This document shows positions 40,003 to 51,000 of a stretch of DNA of 64,000 bases, one piece after another. Under the pieces are notes generated by a model that was given only the letters and a program-made list of their open reading frames with translations, searched no databases and was not told where the DNA came from. The DNA comes from Blattamonas nauphoetae. Its lineage: Eukaryota; Preaxostyla; Oxymonadida. Location of the stretch: positions 400,331 through 464,330 of the forward strand of contig JARBJD010000023.1 in the NCBI GenBank assembly GCA_033064195.1, written 5' to 3'. Position 1 is the first letter of the stretch. Each line of letters opens with the position of its first letter. The translations under genes were made by a program, and so were the position numbers.

Positions 40003-43000
40003 ATGATGCAATGGGAGTGTAGTCAGGTGTCCAGAATTGATTCTAATGGGTTGGATCGAATCGAATGAGTACCCCTGTTTGCTCTTCGTGTTTTATCAAG
40101 TTTTCTCCCGTCATCTCTTCGTTTAGGTCGTTTCAGCCCAGGGTAAGTCAAAAATCCCAGGCTGGAAGGCTGCTCAGAATCGGAACCTCGAACGCACTGT
40201 GAAAGAGAAAGTATCCCTTTTCAATCTGATTCTGAACTTTCTATTGTAGGTCGAAAAAGAATTCAAGCAACTTGAACAACCACCACCTCCCAATCGGACA
40301 CAACGAGTCTGTCTCCTCAACTTGCGCCGCAATTATTCTCTCTCATTCTCCACAAACTCTGTTCATTTTTATTTCTCACCTCACAGATTCGCCAATATCA
40401 GTCTACCATTAACAATGTCAGAAACAAAGGCCTCCAACAACAACTCACTTCAACACTTTCGGGAACACGCAGCACAACTCAAAGGCGTTTGCCCATTCTT
40501 CATCTTTATGCTCTCCTCCAGCACCAACACCAAAGCGGAAAGCTGTTTTGACGAATGATTTTACTTCAACAAAGAAACAACTCGAGTCTGATCATTCAAA
40601 TTTTTCATTCCTCTGTCTATCTTCAGTTCACAAGAAAGACTAAAGGAGCGGACAGAAAAACTTTTAGAGAGGCAGCTCGAATCAGAAATTGAGCGAGAAA
40701 AAGAACAAGAAGAAAAAGAACATCGACTCATGACAAAACTGGTTCCTGTCTTAATTGAAAGTGAAACAACACCGTATGTTTTCCCGCCTTTATTATGTTA
40801 ATCATTCATGTTATGGCTCATTTTTAAATCTACTTCCCTGTTTCATGTCTCACTTTCATTTTGCTCTTTCAACATCAAATTCAGAATTCGACCTCAGAAA
40901 CACGTCAAAGATTCTGATGTTGAAGCCATTCCAACACTAGCTCAACCGAAAGGTGTTCTTCAAACAAAGGGACAGAAAAATGAGAAGAAAAAACCGAAAG
41001 AAGAAGAGGAAGAGCTTCCTCCTCCGAATAAGATGAAAATGAGAGATTTGGTCGCTCTTCCGATGCTTTGGGATGATGGCAAAATCGAAAATTTGGAGGA
41101 TCAACCACCTAAAGAAGAGAATGAGGATGAGCCAAAACCAGAAAAGAAAATCACGTCTCTTCACACCGCTGCACTCGTCCGCTCAACATTAAGAGGCCAC
41201 GAACGGGCATCGAACAGTAGCGATGAAAAACCTAAAGTGAACATGGTAGACGCTGATGGAGGTTTCTATGTGTCTCCATTTCTACAAAACAATCCCAACA
41301 TCAGTATCGATGCTTCAAAAGGCACTGTCGATATCAAACATTCTGGCCTTCCTACAATTTTCAATTTTCCTCCTATTCCAACTCCTGTTGAACAAAAAAC
41401 AATGACCACAACGCTGAAAACACCATCGCGCGTTCAAATGTCAGAAACAGCGGCCATTCGAAGCGAAGCAAAAATGGGATTGGTTGGAGTTAACTCTACT
41501 GAGGAGGCTGTGGATGTTTATGTTGAAAAGGTTAAGGAACGGGTTGCTGTGAATGAGAGAGAGTTTCAACAAAGTGGAATGTCTGAAAAGGCACGAAAAG
41601 AAGAAAGATTACGAAAAATGAAGGAAGCTCGTGAAGAAGCGAACAAACTGGAACGAGCACGCATGGAACGAACGAAAAGACTACGGAAGGAGGAGGAAGA
41701 AAGGCAGAGGAAATTCAAGGAGCAGTTGGAGGCAAAGCAAAGGGCTCAGGACGAACAACTTCAACAGGAGACGACTGCTACTCCTGAACCACAAAATGAA
41801 GACACTGATCATCCACAGACTGAAGAGGTTGTTGTGATCGCTGAACTTGGAAATGAAAAACCGACTGTGCTTGAGGGAGAGCAGGAGGAAGGCCAAACAG
41901 ACTCTGACGAACTCAAAAAAGACATTGATGGGGATATTGGTGAAGATGGAGGACAAACGGATGACAAACAAGCCGAAGAGGAATCGAAGGCAGATGCAGA
42001 GAAAAATGAGCAGATTGACGGCGAGTTGGAGCAGAAGAGTGAAATCACGGAGAAAGAGGAAGGGCAGGATGAAGTCAAGGATGAGACAGCTGAAGAGAAG
42101 AAAGAGGAAGAAACTGCAGCTGAAGAGGAAAAGAAGGAAGAAGAAACTGATGTGGAAGAAAAGAAGGAAGAGGAGAAGGCAGAAGAAGAGAAGAAAGAAG
42201 AAACCACTGAAGAGGAAAAGAAGGAGGAGAACACAGCAGAAAACACGAAGGAGGAAGATAAGAAGGAAGAGGACGAGAAGAACGTCGCTTCGGACGACCA
42301 ACCAGCTGATGTCCAATCAGTCGAACCGACAAAGGAGACAACAGAGCAAATCACAGAAGGAGAGGAGAAAACAGACGCTTCAGATGAGCATGCTAAGGAG
42401 GAGGAACAGAAGGAAGTGAAGGAAGGTGAAGAGGTCCCCGAGGGAGAGAAGAAAGAAGAGAAGAGTGAGGAGCTGACAGCTGAGAAAACTGAGCAGGGAC
42501 AGGAGGAGAAGAAAGAGGAAGGAGATGCATCGGCCGAAGGAGACAAGCCTCTGCCTCAAAGTGAAGAGGAGAAGAAGGAGGAGCCTGCACAAGATGAGGA
42601 GAAGCCGGAAGTGGGGAAGGAGGAGAAAGTTGATGAGGAGAAGAAGGACGAGACGGAAGCTGAGAAGAGCACAGGTGAACAAAGCGAGGAGAAGAAGGAG
42701 ACCACAGAAGAACTGAAGGAAGAGGACAAGGACACTCCGAAGGATGAGAAAGCTGACGGAGAAGAGAAGAAGGAAGAACCAACACCAACTGAAGAAGAGA
42801 AGAAAGAAGAGTCAACTGCTGAAGAAGAGAAGAAGGAAGATGAGCAACCAGCAGGAACTGAAAAGACAGAAACTGACACTCCATCTGAAGAAGAAAAGAA
42901 GGAAGAGCCAACATCAACAGAAGAAGAGAAGAAAGAAGAAGAAACTCCAGATGAAGAACAGAAAGAAGAAACTGTTTCCGAAGAGAAGAAAGAAGAGGAA

Positions 43001-43405
43001 ACTGCTGAAGAGAAGAAGGAAGAAGAAACTGCCGTGGAAGAGAAGAAAGAAGAGCCAGCACAGGAAGAAACTCAAGAAAACAAAACAGAAGATGTTGCTC
43101 CAACTGAAGAAGAAAAGAAAGAAGAACAATCGAGTGAGGAAGTGAATGAAGAGAAGCAACAGGAGGATGGAACACCAGGCGAGGAAGACAAGAAAGAAGA
43201 GACACAGCCTGAAGGGGAGAAAGAGGAGCCTTCAGAATCGAAAGAAGAAACCGATGGAGTTGAGGAAAAGAAGGAGGAGGAGACTCCAGTTGAGGAGAAG
43301 AAAGAGGAAGAGACTTCAGTGGAAGAGGAGAAGAAAGGAGAAGAAGAGAAGAATGAGGGCGAAGCTGCTCCGAGCGAGGACAAGCCGGAGGACGGGTCAT
43401 CCTAA
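40003..43405 (+). CDS. Coiled-coil protein with long Glu/Lys-rich tail
   Basis: Six exons (40003-40026, 40127-40210, 40250-40306, 40387-40544, 40627-40773, 40885-43405) join in frame to give about 996 residues starting MMQWECSQ. The N-terminal 160 residues are helical and specific looking (PGWKAAQNRNLERTVKEK, EFKQLEQPPPPNRTQRIRQY, RLKERTEKLLERQLESE). A middle region (LVALPMLWDDGKIENLEDQP, LPTIFNFPPIPTPVEQ) is followed by a charged coiled coil and then about 430 residues of EEKKEE-type sequence. I do not recognise the family. A proline-plus-coiled-coil head suggests a cytoskeletal or axonemal scaffold, but that is a guess. The 24-base first exon is the least certain part. A GTAAGT..CAG stretch of 18 bases inside exon 2 is discussed separately. 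Confidence 0.7.
42080..43395 (+). repeat. Low-complexity EEKKEE-coding purine-rich tract
   Basis: About 1.3 kb of purine-rich DNA codes for degenerate repeats of EEKKEEE with variable T, P, A or V between units (for example EEKKEEETPDEEQKEET). Because the plus strand is almost all purines, the antisense strand shows long false reading frames rich in Ser, Phe and Leu. Confidence 0.9.
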
Positions 43406-43694
43406 CACAGAGTTCTTTTTTTGTCATCATTACACTCTCTCTTAAGTTTTGTCCATATACCTAAAAGAATGCTGTCAAATTGAGAACATTCAAATGTGAA
43501 GTGAAAAAGAGAATTAGAGGAGGGGACAATCCATCAGATGCTCATGAATCGTGCAAATGAAAACAAGAAGCCAGAGATAGATCCAGGAGTCATATAATGA
43601 GTTGTCCTAAATTCAAAAATGCCAGTCCAGATCATATTTAAGATTCCCTCGAACATGGATTTCTATATATGAGAAAAGATAGAGAGAAAGAGGC

Positions 43695-44469
43695 TCAAAC
43701 AATTGAGAGAGAAGTCAGTCCTTCAACCGCGCCAATGACTCCTAAAATGAACATCAGGAAGATTACGGTGAATCCAGCCCCGAAGAAGAGACCAAATGAC
43801 GAAAGAATGAGGCGTTGGGGAAGGGGAAGCTTGGGAGGACGGTTTGTGATATGCGGGCTGAATGTGGGGAAAAATATGTATCTACGGTATTGTGTATAGT
43901 TTGAAATAGATTGGATGAAGTTTATGAGAGAGAACTCGCTGATGCTCGTGAATAATGACTCGTGATTTGGTGGAGTGTCGATTCCAACTGCGTGGAAACT
44001 TTCTGCAGTTGGTGGATGAAGAAAAAACGAAAGAATGTGAAATCTATCAAGAGAAGAGGAGATGAGTTTCAGATAAAGGACAGAGGATCACAAACAACGT
44101 GCCGATGAAGTAGCCACACAACCCTCCGTATATAACACCTCTCAGAGGATGGCGATTTCGTTGCACAAAAGCAACATTAGCTAAGAAAGATTTGAAAAAC
44201 TTGAAGAGCGATTAGAAAAAACATACTCCAGATAGCGATTCCAAGGACTGTTGATGGAGAGACGAAGATGGGAAATAATGAATCAAATGAAATCAAGAAT
44301 CTTAGTAAATGTCAAGAAAGAAGGCGATAGAAGAACGTATACTTGCAGAAATGAGTGGCGCTTCACAATGAGAGGAGATGAGATATGACGCGCATTTCCC
44401 TCCGACGAGAGAGTATATTGTAACCAAAACAAGGTTGGCAACTAAATCATGAAAGGCGGGTTGAGTCAT
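43695..44469 (-). CDS. Probable multi-pass membrane protein (5' exons uncertain)
   Basis: Reading from a minus-strand ATG at 44469, the first exon gives a hydrophobic start (HDLVANLVLVTIYSLVGGK). Later exons give LFPIFVSPSTVLGIAIW, then TNVAFVQRNRHPLRGVIYGG and LCGYFIGTLF, then, after a 50-base intron with donor GTTTGT, a long exon ending RLILSSFGLFFGAGFTVIFL and IGAVEGLTSLSIV before TGA at 43695. About four or five hydrophobic helices are visible, together with a long polar loop rich in Pro, Thr and Ser. I could not find a phase-consistent junction between the first two exons, so the N-terminus may be wrong or an exon may be missed. The family is not recognised. Confidence 0.5.
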
Positions 44470-44685
44470 TGAGGATATTTATCCCGCCTGCTTGTGAATA
44501 GGCAAAGTGAGGAGAAGTTGAGTGTCGATGAGAGTTGGAGTTGAAGGGCTTCAGTAGCAAAGAATCAAGGTGATCAATGATACTACTATTGAGCCCTGGG
44601 GAAAATGTATAGTTTATCTAGATGAATTCTGTTCGAGAAAGTTGTTTATGGGTTTTCAAAGATTTCCGAAATGAAATTTGTAGAC

Positions 44686-46012
44686 TTATTGAGCCGCCTT
44701 CATAGCGAGCTCTTGTCTTGTCTTCATTGCAGTTGATGTCTCGTTCATCGAACTATTCAATTCTGCAATCTGGTTATCAATCCACTGCAAATTTTCGAAT
44801 AATCCTCCTAAAACCTCCACTAAATCATCCATTTTCATTCCTTCTGCTGATGCTGTCCAGTTGTCGAGTGTGTTCGTCTCTTGACTTGTTCCTCGATCAT
44901 TTAATAACGAATTAGTTCCTTCTTTTCCTTTCACTGAATTACACAGTACAGATACCTCATCCTCCATTTCCATAATCTGTGATGTTAGAGATTCTGCTAA
45001 TTTATAACTAGAACAGTGAAGAAAGAGGAGGAAAACATTTCTCGTCGTTCATTGAAATCGTTGTCCTTTGCAAGCGGCTGTGCCTCTTTCTCAATTTTTT
45101 CGCTTAGAGATGTTAAGGTTTTTTGAATATTTTGCTGTTGCTTTTGAATTTCAGAGACACTATCATCGAGTTCTTTCTGGGAATATGCCAGAATTTCGAT
45201 GTCTTGAATCAGGTCCGACAACTGAATAAAAAATGTAAAGATAAACATCACAGACAATCTTTTGATTTTTCTGGATGATTTCATCGTTCTTTTGAATAAT
45301 TGTGGCTTGGTGCAAAAACTTGGCGTGAAGCTGTCCAACATCCTCTTTAAACATATCTGCAATCTGACCCAATGGTTTTGTTGCTAACGCGAGCGGGATC
45401 CCGTTTTCTCCCTTCGGGATTTCGGGTGCCGGTGGGGCTGCTGGTTGCTAATGAAATCAACAAAGAAAGAAAAGAAACATTAGCCGTTGCTGCAGGCTTT
45501 CCAAATGCTGCAGCGCCGCCAAACGTGCTGGTACCTCCAAATGCTGCACCAGCTCCACCGAACGCGTTTGTTGTTGTCTGCGCTTTTGGTGCAGTTCCAA
45601 ATCCTGTGGTTTGTGTTTGGGCTTTTGGAGCACCTCCAAATGCTGCACCAGCTCCACCGAACGCGTTTGTTGTTGCCTGCGTGTTCGGTGTAGTTCCAAA
45701 TCCTGTGGTTTGTGTTTGGGCTTTTGGAGCACCTCCAAATGCTCCACCAAACGCGTTTGTTGTTGTTGTTTGCGCGTTTGTTGTTGCCTGCGTGTTCTGT
45801 GTAGTTCCAAATGCTGCGGTTTGTGTTTGGGCTTTTGGAGCACCTCCAAATGCTCCACCAAACGCGTTTGTTGTTGTTTGCGCGTTTGTTGTTGCCTGCG
45901 TGTTCTGTGTAGTTCCAAATGCTGCGGTTTGTGATGTTCCAAAAGTGTTCGTAAAAGCCCCTGCTTGGGCCTTTGGTGTTGTTCCAAAACCGAAACCTCC
46001 CGGAGTTGTCAT
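44686..46012 (-). CDS. NUP62: Nup62 / Nsp1 FG-nucleoporin
   Basis: Nup62/Nsp1 lines the central channel of the nuclear pore and forms the permeability barrier. Exons 46012-45479, 45447-45256, 45221-45037 and 45007-44686 encode about 410 residues. The N-terminal 178 residues are FG repeats (FGGAFGGAPKAQTQ, AFGTTQNTQATTNAQ) rich in Thr, Gln and Ala. The C-terminal 230 residues are coiled coil: GQIADMFKEDVGQLHAKF, ELDDSVSEIQKQQQNIQKTL, then EIYKLAESLTSQIMEMEDEV, matching the Nsp1 C-domain pattern RE..Y.LAE....QL. That domain assembles with Nup54 and Nup58 and docks on Nup93/Nic96. Human Nup62 is 522 residues; the loss is mostly in the FG and Ser-rich part. Introns are 31, 34 and 29 bases, all within the coiled-coil half. 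The start is 38 bp from the divergent leucine-rich-repeat gene. Confidence 0.88.
45530..45945 (-). repeat. Tandem FG-repeat DNA in the Nup62 gene
   Basis: Four imperfect units of about 80-110 bases each encode an AFGT/GFGT start, a QNTQATTNAQ-type spacer and FGGAFGGAPKAQTQ. The two upstream units (45725-45935) are nearly identical at DNA level, which points to recent unequal exchange. Confidence 0.85.
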
Positions 46013-46050
46013 GAATCGATATTTGATCTAACCAGATTTTTTGATGAAAT
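46013..46050. promoter_or_regulatory. 38-bp divergent gap, NUP62 / LRR gene
   Basis: Opposed start codons lie 38 bp apart. The gap is A/T-rich with no clear box. Confidence 0.35.
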
Positions 46051-47942
46051 ATGTCATCTTTCGCGAACATCGTCCAAATTGTATGTTGTACCGTCGATGA
46101 CTTTGAACTGATCCTTCACCTATCACTTTTGTCACGTGAGATAAGACAAATCGCACGTTCTTCAATGAAATCGCTCACTCTCAAGAAAACGAAAGTTAAT
46201 GACGCATTTATTGGTGTGTTGTATTTTATCTGATTTTTTTGTATTAAATCATCGTAGTAAAGCATTCAAAATATTGGAATTCTCTCGAAAAGCTTGACCT
46301 CAGCTACACAACAGTCTCAGTCAGAGCACTCGCCTCCCTCAAACATTGCACAACTCTCAAAACTCTTTCTGTGAAAGGATGTCGCCTTGGTGCTGAATCA
46401 GCCCTCACATTTTGTCACTTGATTCAAAAGAATGTGTCCCTGTCTGAGATCGATTTATCAGAAACACTCGTCAACGAATCATTTTTCAAGATATTGTCTC
46501 AATTTCAGCCATCGTCGGATTACACTCCTCATTCTATCACCTTATTCACTTCAAATTGCTCTGATATAGTCCCGTCATCGAATGATGATCTGTCCAACCC
46601 AATCGCGCCTAACAGACCTGTATTGTTCTTCACAAAAGCACTATCATTTGCAGATTGCATGGATTTACAGGAAAGTACCCTTACTTCCATCTTTTCTTCA
46701 TATTCTCCAATGTATAACACAAAATTGACATCAATCGATCTCACTCAATGTTTTTCACTTTCTGATCGTGGAATCCATACTATATCTTCCAACTGTCCGA
46801 ATTTGGAAGAAATTTGTTTGTGGGGATGTTCTTCCATCACAGATTCGTCAATTGCTTGCCTGTCCAAGTATTGTCATCGGCTCTCCAAACTTGACGTTAC
46901 CGGATGCACTGGCCTCACCGATCTCTCCTGCATCGCTCTGAGTGGCGAGAGAGGAACAGGAAGTGTTGACACTGAATATCTTTCGGTTTCACCAGACACG
47001 GTGTGGAAGCAGAAACGACGTGACGGAGTCAGTTGGGACAAGATCTTCTCCAATCTTGTGGAACGAGCTGCGTCGGGTGCTCTTCCTGCCACGCAACCCC
47101 AAACACAGCGACGACCAACCCCTCCACGCAAATCATCTCCAACAGAGACAACAGGATTGGCGAGCACGATGAAGAGCCAGAGCGGTCGAGGGAAGGACAG
47201 GGAGGTCACTCTGGAGACGCGGAGGGTGGTCATGTTCGGAGAGGGTGGTGGAGTAATCAAGCCTTCCCGTGTCGCCCTCAGTTCGCCAAAGGTCTGAGCT
47301 TGTTCTCTTCACCTTCGATCTCTTGGAATGTAGAATCCTTTCAGGCCGACCTCTGCTGGTCAGAGCTCGGGCAGAGTCCCTTCGGCTCAGACGTCGTCTC
47401 GAGGCACTCCTCGCCCGCCGTCGCCCGGTCGTCTCCCGCCTCTCAAAACACCGCCCCGTCCTGATTCGAGATCGGCGGTCACGCCCAAATCAAGCACACG
47501 GTCGAAGGAGGCACCAGAGCGTGCGGTGAGGAAGAGCAGTAAGAATGAGGCTGACAAGGAGACGACAGCATCGCCGACTCGACCGACGCAGAGACAGCCA
47601 TCTCCCAGCCGTCCAAACAAATCCGCTTTTGGGTGCCCGGCTCTCAAGACGTTGTTGATGGGCAGAGTTGTTCTGTCGAATGTGGCGTTGTGCAGTCTGA
47701 GTCGCGGGTGCTCTGAATTGTCGCTTCTGGACATCCACTCGCAATTCAGTGAAATCGACAGAGAAGGCCTTGAGAAGCATTTGATCTTCTTTAAGCATGC
47801 TCGTCCACTGCCGAACGATGAGGAGGACCCAAAGGAGCAGGTTGGTTTCACGATGATGGTGGGAGGAATGCAGAAAATCTTTGGTGCTTCGAAGTCTCTG
47901 AAAGTCATGTGTCCATCTCTTCAATTAGTTTTCAATCAATGA
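46051..47942 (+). CDS. Leucine-rich-repeat protein (FBXL/AMN1 type)
   Basis: Exons 46051-46213, 46258-47291 and 47334-47942 encode about 601 residues. The cysteine-containing LRR class is recognisable: LEKLDLSYTTVSVRALASL, LKTLSVKGCRLGAES, LTSIDLTQCFSLSDRGIHTI, LEEICLWGCSSITDSSIACL and LSKLDVTGCTGLTDLSCIAL. These form the horseshoe used by FBXL F-box proteins and by AMN1. The N-terminus (DDFELILHLSLLSREIRQIA) could be a diverged F-box. After the repeats comes a long, disordered Ser/Pro/Arg-rich insert (PSPGRLPPLKTPPRPDS), then a short folded C-terminus with two more LRR-like segments (LKTLLMGRVVLSNVALCSL, CSELSLLDIHSQF). The disordered part interrupts the solenoid, which is uncommon. Introns are 44 and 42 bases. 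Confidence 0.82.
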
Positions 47943-48013
47943 GCCTTTGCTTTTTTTCAACATGTCTTGATTTTTCTCTTTTTTCATCCACTTTTTGATC
48001 AAACCAAGCTGCG

Positions 48014-51000
48014 ATGAACGAACCGTTTGAAACCATCATCTGCGGTCCAAACCCGAGATCGATCGGTATTCTCGCAACATATCCGCCCGCAGCTCCATTT
48101 TCTACCACTTTGTGTTCGAATATAGCCCCAGACACCACGATCTGGATCAAGTTTTCTAGGCCATGTACAGAACTTATATCGTTTCAATTGATCGATGTGC
48201 TCCGTCCTTGGTCGTCAATTCCAGGTAAATTATCGAAAATCAAGACTATGGTTACATCAGAGGTAGTATTGGTTGACTTCGATCGACTGGAATTTAAACC
48301 ATCTCAACCTCTCAATTCATCATCGGAATATCGAATCCACTTGGAATTTCGTCTTCGTGGATCGCATATTTCCCTTTCTACAGAAGCAGATGATCTTATT
48401 CTCCAAAGAGCATCGGATGGAACACCACAAAAGTTGTCAAGAGATTCGAATGGAAAGGAGATGTCTTCAGCTCGAAATAAATCGAACTATGGACCTATGA
48501 GTGATCGTGAGGGATATGTTGGGGAGCAAATTTCAGCGATGCAGAACAGAAGGACTTCTGTCAAACCAACATCGACAGCACAACCTAAAACCCCAAAAGC
48601 CAATAAAAAATCACAGAGCGGAACTCCAAAAGGATCCAATGCGTCTAATACTCGGAAAAACGAAGAACATAACTCGACAGACAATCTGACAAAAGAGTGG
48701 ACAAACTTTCAACAAACTCTTCAAACACGACTGACCTCACCAACCCCAAGGTCAAAAGGAACAACCACCCCAACTCGCTTTGGTGGATCAATGACTGAAT
48801 CTAATGAAACAAATGCTTCATCTCCAAATGCGAAAGGAGAGAACATCCTCACAACACCGAATTGGCGCAGCTCTCTTGATATGAACGAAATGTCTGATTA
48901 TCCATCTGCACACGGTGATAACAAAGACGTTATCGAGGACCCATTGCGAAAAATTGATTGGACCTTCTTTACGAAGGGATACTCACACCCGCAACTTGTG
49001 AAGACTTTCCCCGCCCATAAGCAAGAAGGCGTCAGTCGTATCCAAACAATTCAGCTTTGTTTTGATCGCCCGTTTGATGCAGAACTTGCACGCAGACATA
49101 TCAAGGTATATTTTCAGTCTCTCTCACTCTCCCCGTTCTTTCCAGATATCCCCACCTCACCCGATTGTCCTGACTCCTCACCCATCCCACCCTTCCATCA
49201 TTTCACTCATCCCACTCTCGCCATATCCGCCACTCACTGTCTACCATGTCTACATCTCAAAATGGCTTCGAGATTTCACTCGACAGCGATTCACACACGG
49301 CTTTGTCATCTCGTTCAAGACAAGATCGGTCTTCACACTTCCTCGTTCTGTTTCTCTCAATTCATTCGTCCAAAATCGAACATCCACCCTGTCAGGCACC
49401 TTCATTGATGCTCTCCCCCTCCCCCTCAACTCCGACATCCCGTATCTCCACTTTCTCACTCGCGACGCGGAATGGGGGCGCACAGATCCTGACAACAACA
49501 GCGACATCTTCTCGTCCACTCTCGAAAGAGACATGGCTTTGGAAGATCGGGCACTGGATCGTTCGTTTGTTTCAGATCCGTTCCTCCAAACATATCAATC
49601 TGGCGCTCTTTCGTTGTCCGGCGTCCAACGATCGCCATCACAACAGACAAGTCCACCAAAATCAACCACAAAGAAGCTTCCTCTTCAGTTATTCCACTCG
49701 CCATTCTGTGACAGCACGCTGATCAGACTCCTCACTGCTCCTTCTTTTCTGCCTCTCTTCAGACTCCAGAACCGCTTCCTCCTTCCTTACTATTGCATTG
49801 TCATCCCACCCAGCATGCTCCCCAACTTCCTTGTTCCTCGTCCAATCCCAAACGAACGGAGAGATCTGAAGAAGATTGTGACAAGCACTTCACAAGACCG
49901 GAGAGAGAAAGAGGAAAGGCTGAAAGAGGAAGAAAAGCTCCTCGAACAGCAGCTCATCGCTGATGACGCCAAAATCAAAGCCCAAAATGAAGAACAGCAA
50001 AAGAGCTCGTCCGCTGTCCCCTCTCTTCTTTCACCCTCCGTCAACGATAACCCCTCGTCCGAACAGTTTGACACTCGCCGCTCGACAAGTCGCGATGATC
50101 AGAGCTCCATCACGAAACCGCTCACACCTCGGTCGCCGACCACTCCCACCTCAGCTGCAATCCCACCGTTCAATACGGAGTCGCCTCGACCAACTGTGGA
50201 AAACACACCCAAAACGGAGGGGAAGCCGAAGTTTCAAGTCGCTCCCATCTCAACGGACAACACGCGGACTATCGCTGATTCGGCAGGTCAAACAGAAAGA
50301 CGAAACATCCAACCAAAGAGACTGCAGGGGAGACCGAATCCTGACGACGAGATGGTCGGGTTCTGTGTTGGGACAGCTCGACCTCCAATTCTCACGCTCC
50401 ACGCATACCTCCATTCGCAGTGCACTCACATGGGATATGCTGAACTGATCAAGATTGTGTTTGGGATTGCGAGTGGAATGCATACCCTGCACACTCACAC
50501 ACCGAATCCCATCCTCCACGGAAGCCTGCATGACTCAGCCTTGATCCATCTCACTCCGCAGACACACGCGCCTCTCCTCTCTTTCTATGGACTCGGAAAG
50601 ATTACTTTGTACCTTTCCCATGCTCGTGCGACGAGGAGGTCGACTGGTGTGACGTTGAAACTTCGAACTAAGCGCGAATATGTCACTCAAGAACTCCTCC
50701 CTCAGTCCACACAAAACGCCACACTGACGAATGCGATGACGCTTCGCATGAACTTCCCCATCATGGAGCAGTTCTTGGTTCCCACGGCGAGTATGATGAA
50801 AAAGAAGAAAAGTGGAAAGATGATTCTGGGAATGGAAAGTGATGATTTCAACATAGTCGACACCACAAAATCAGGGTCAGTGGCAATCACGTCAAACGAC
50901 CCATTCATCAACAGCGCTCCTCCCCCTCTCCCCCCAAAGGCACTGTTTGTCTCACACACGTCCCCATTCAAGGACGATGTGAATGCCCTCGCGCTTCTTC

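Noticed and set aside
41809-43430. Long minus-strand frames rich in Ser, Phe and Leu
   Set aside because: They are the antisense of the purine-rich EEKKEE tract and show only its complement composition.
45372-46031. A 219-codon plus-strand frame with PPNA and FVV repeats
   Set aside because: It is the antisense of the Nup62 FG repeats.
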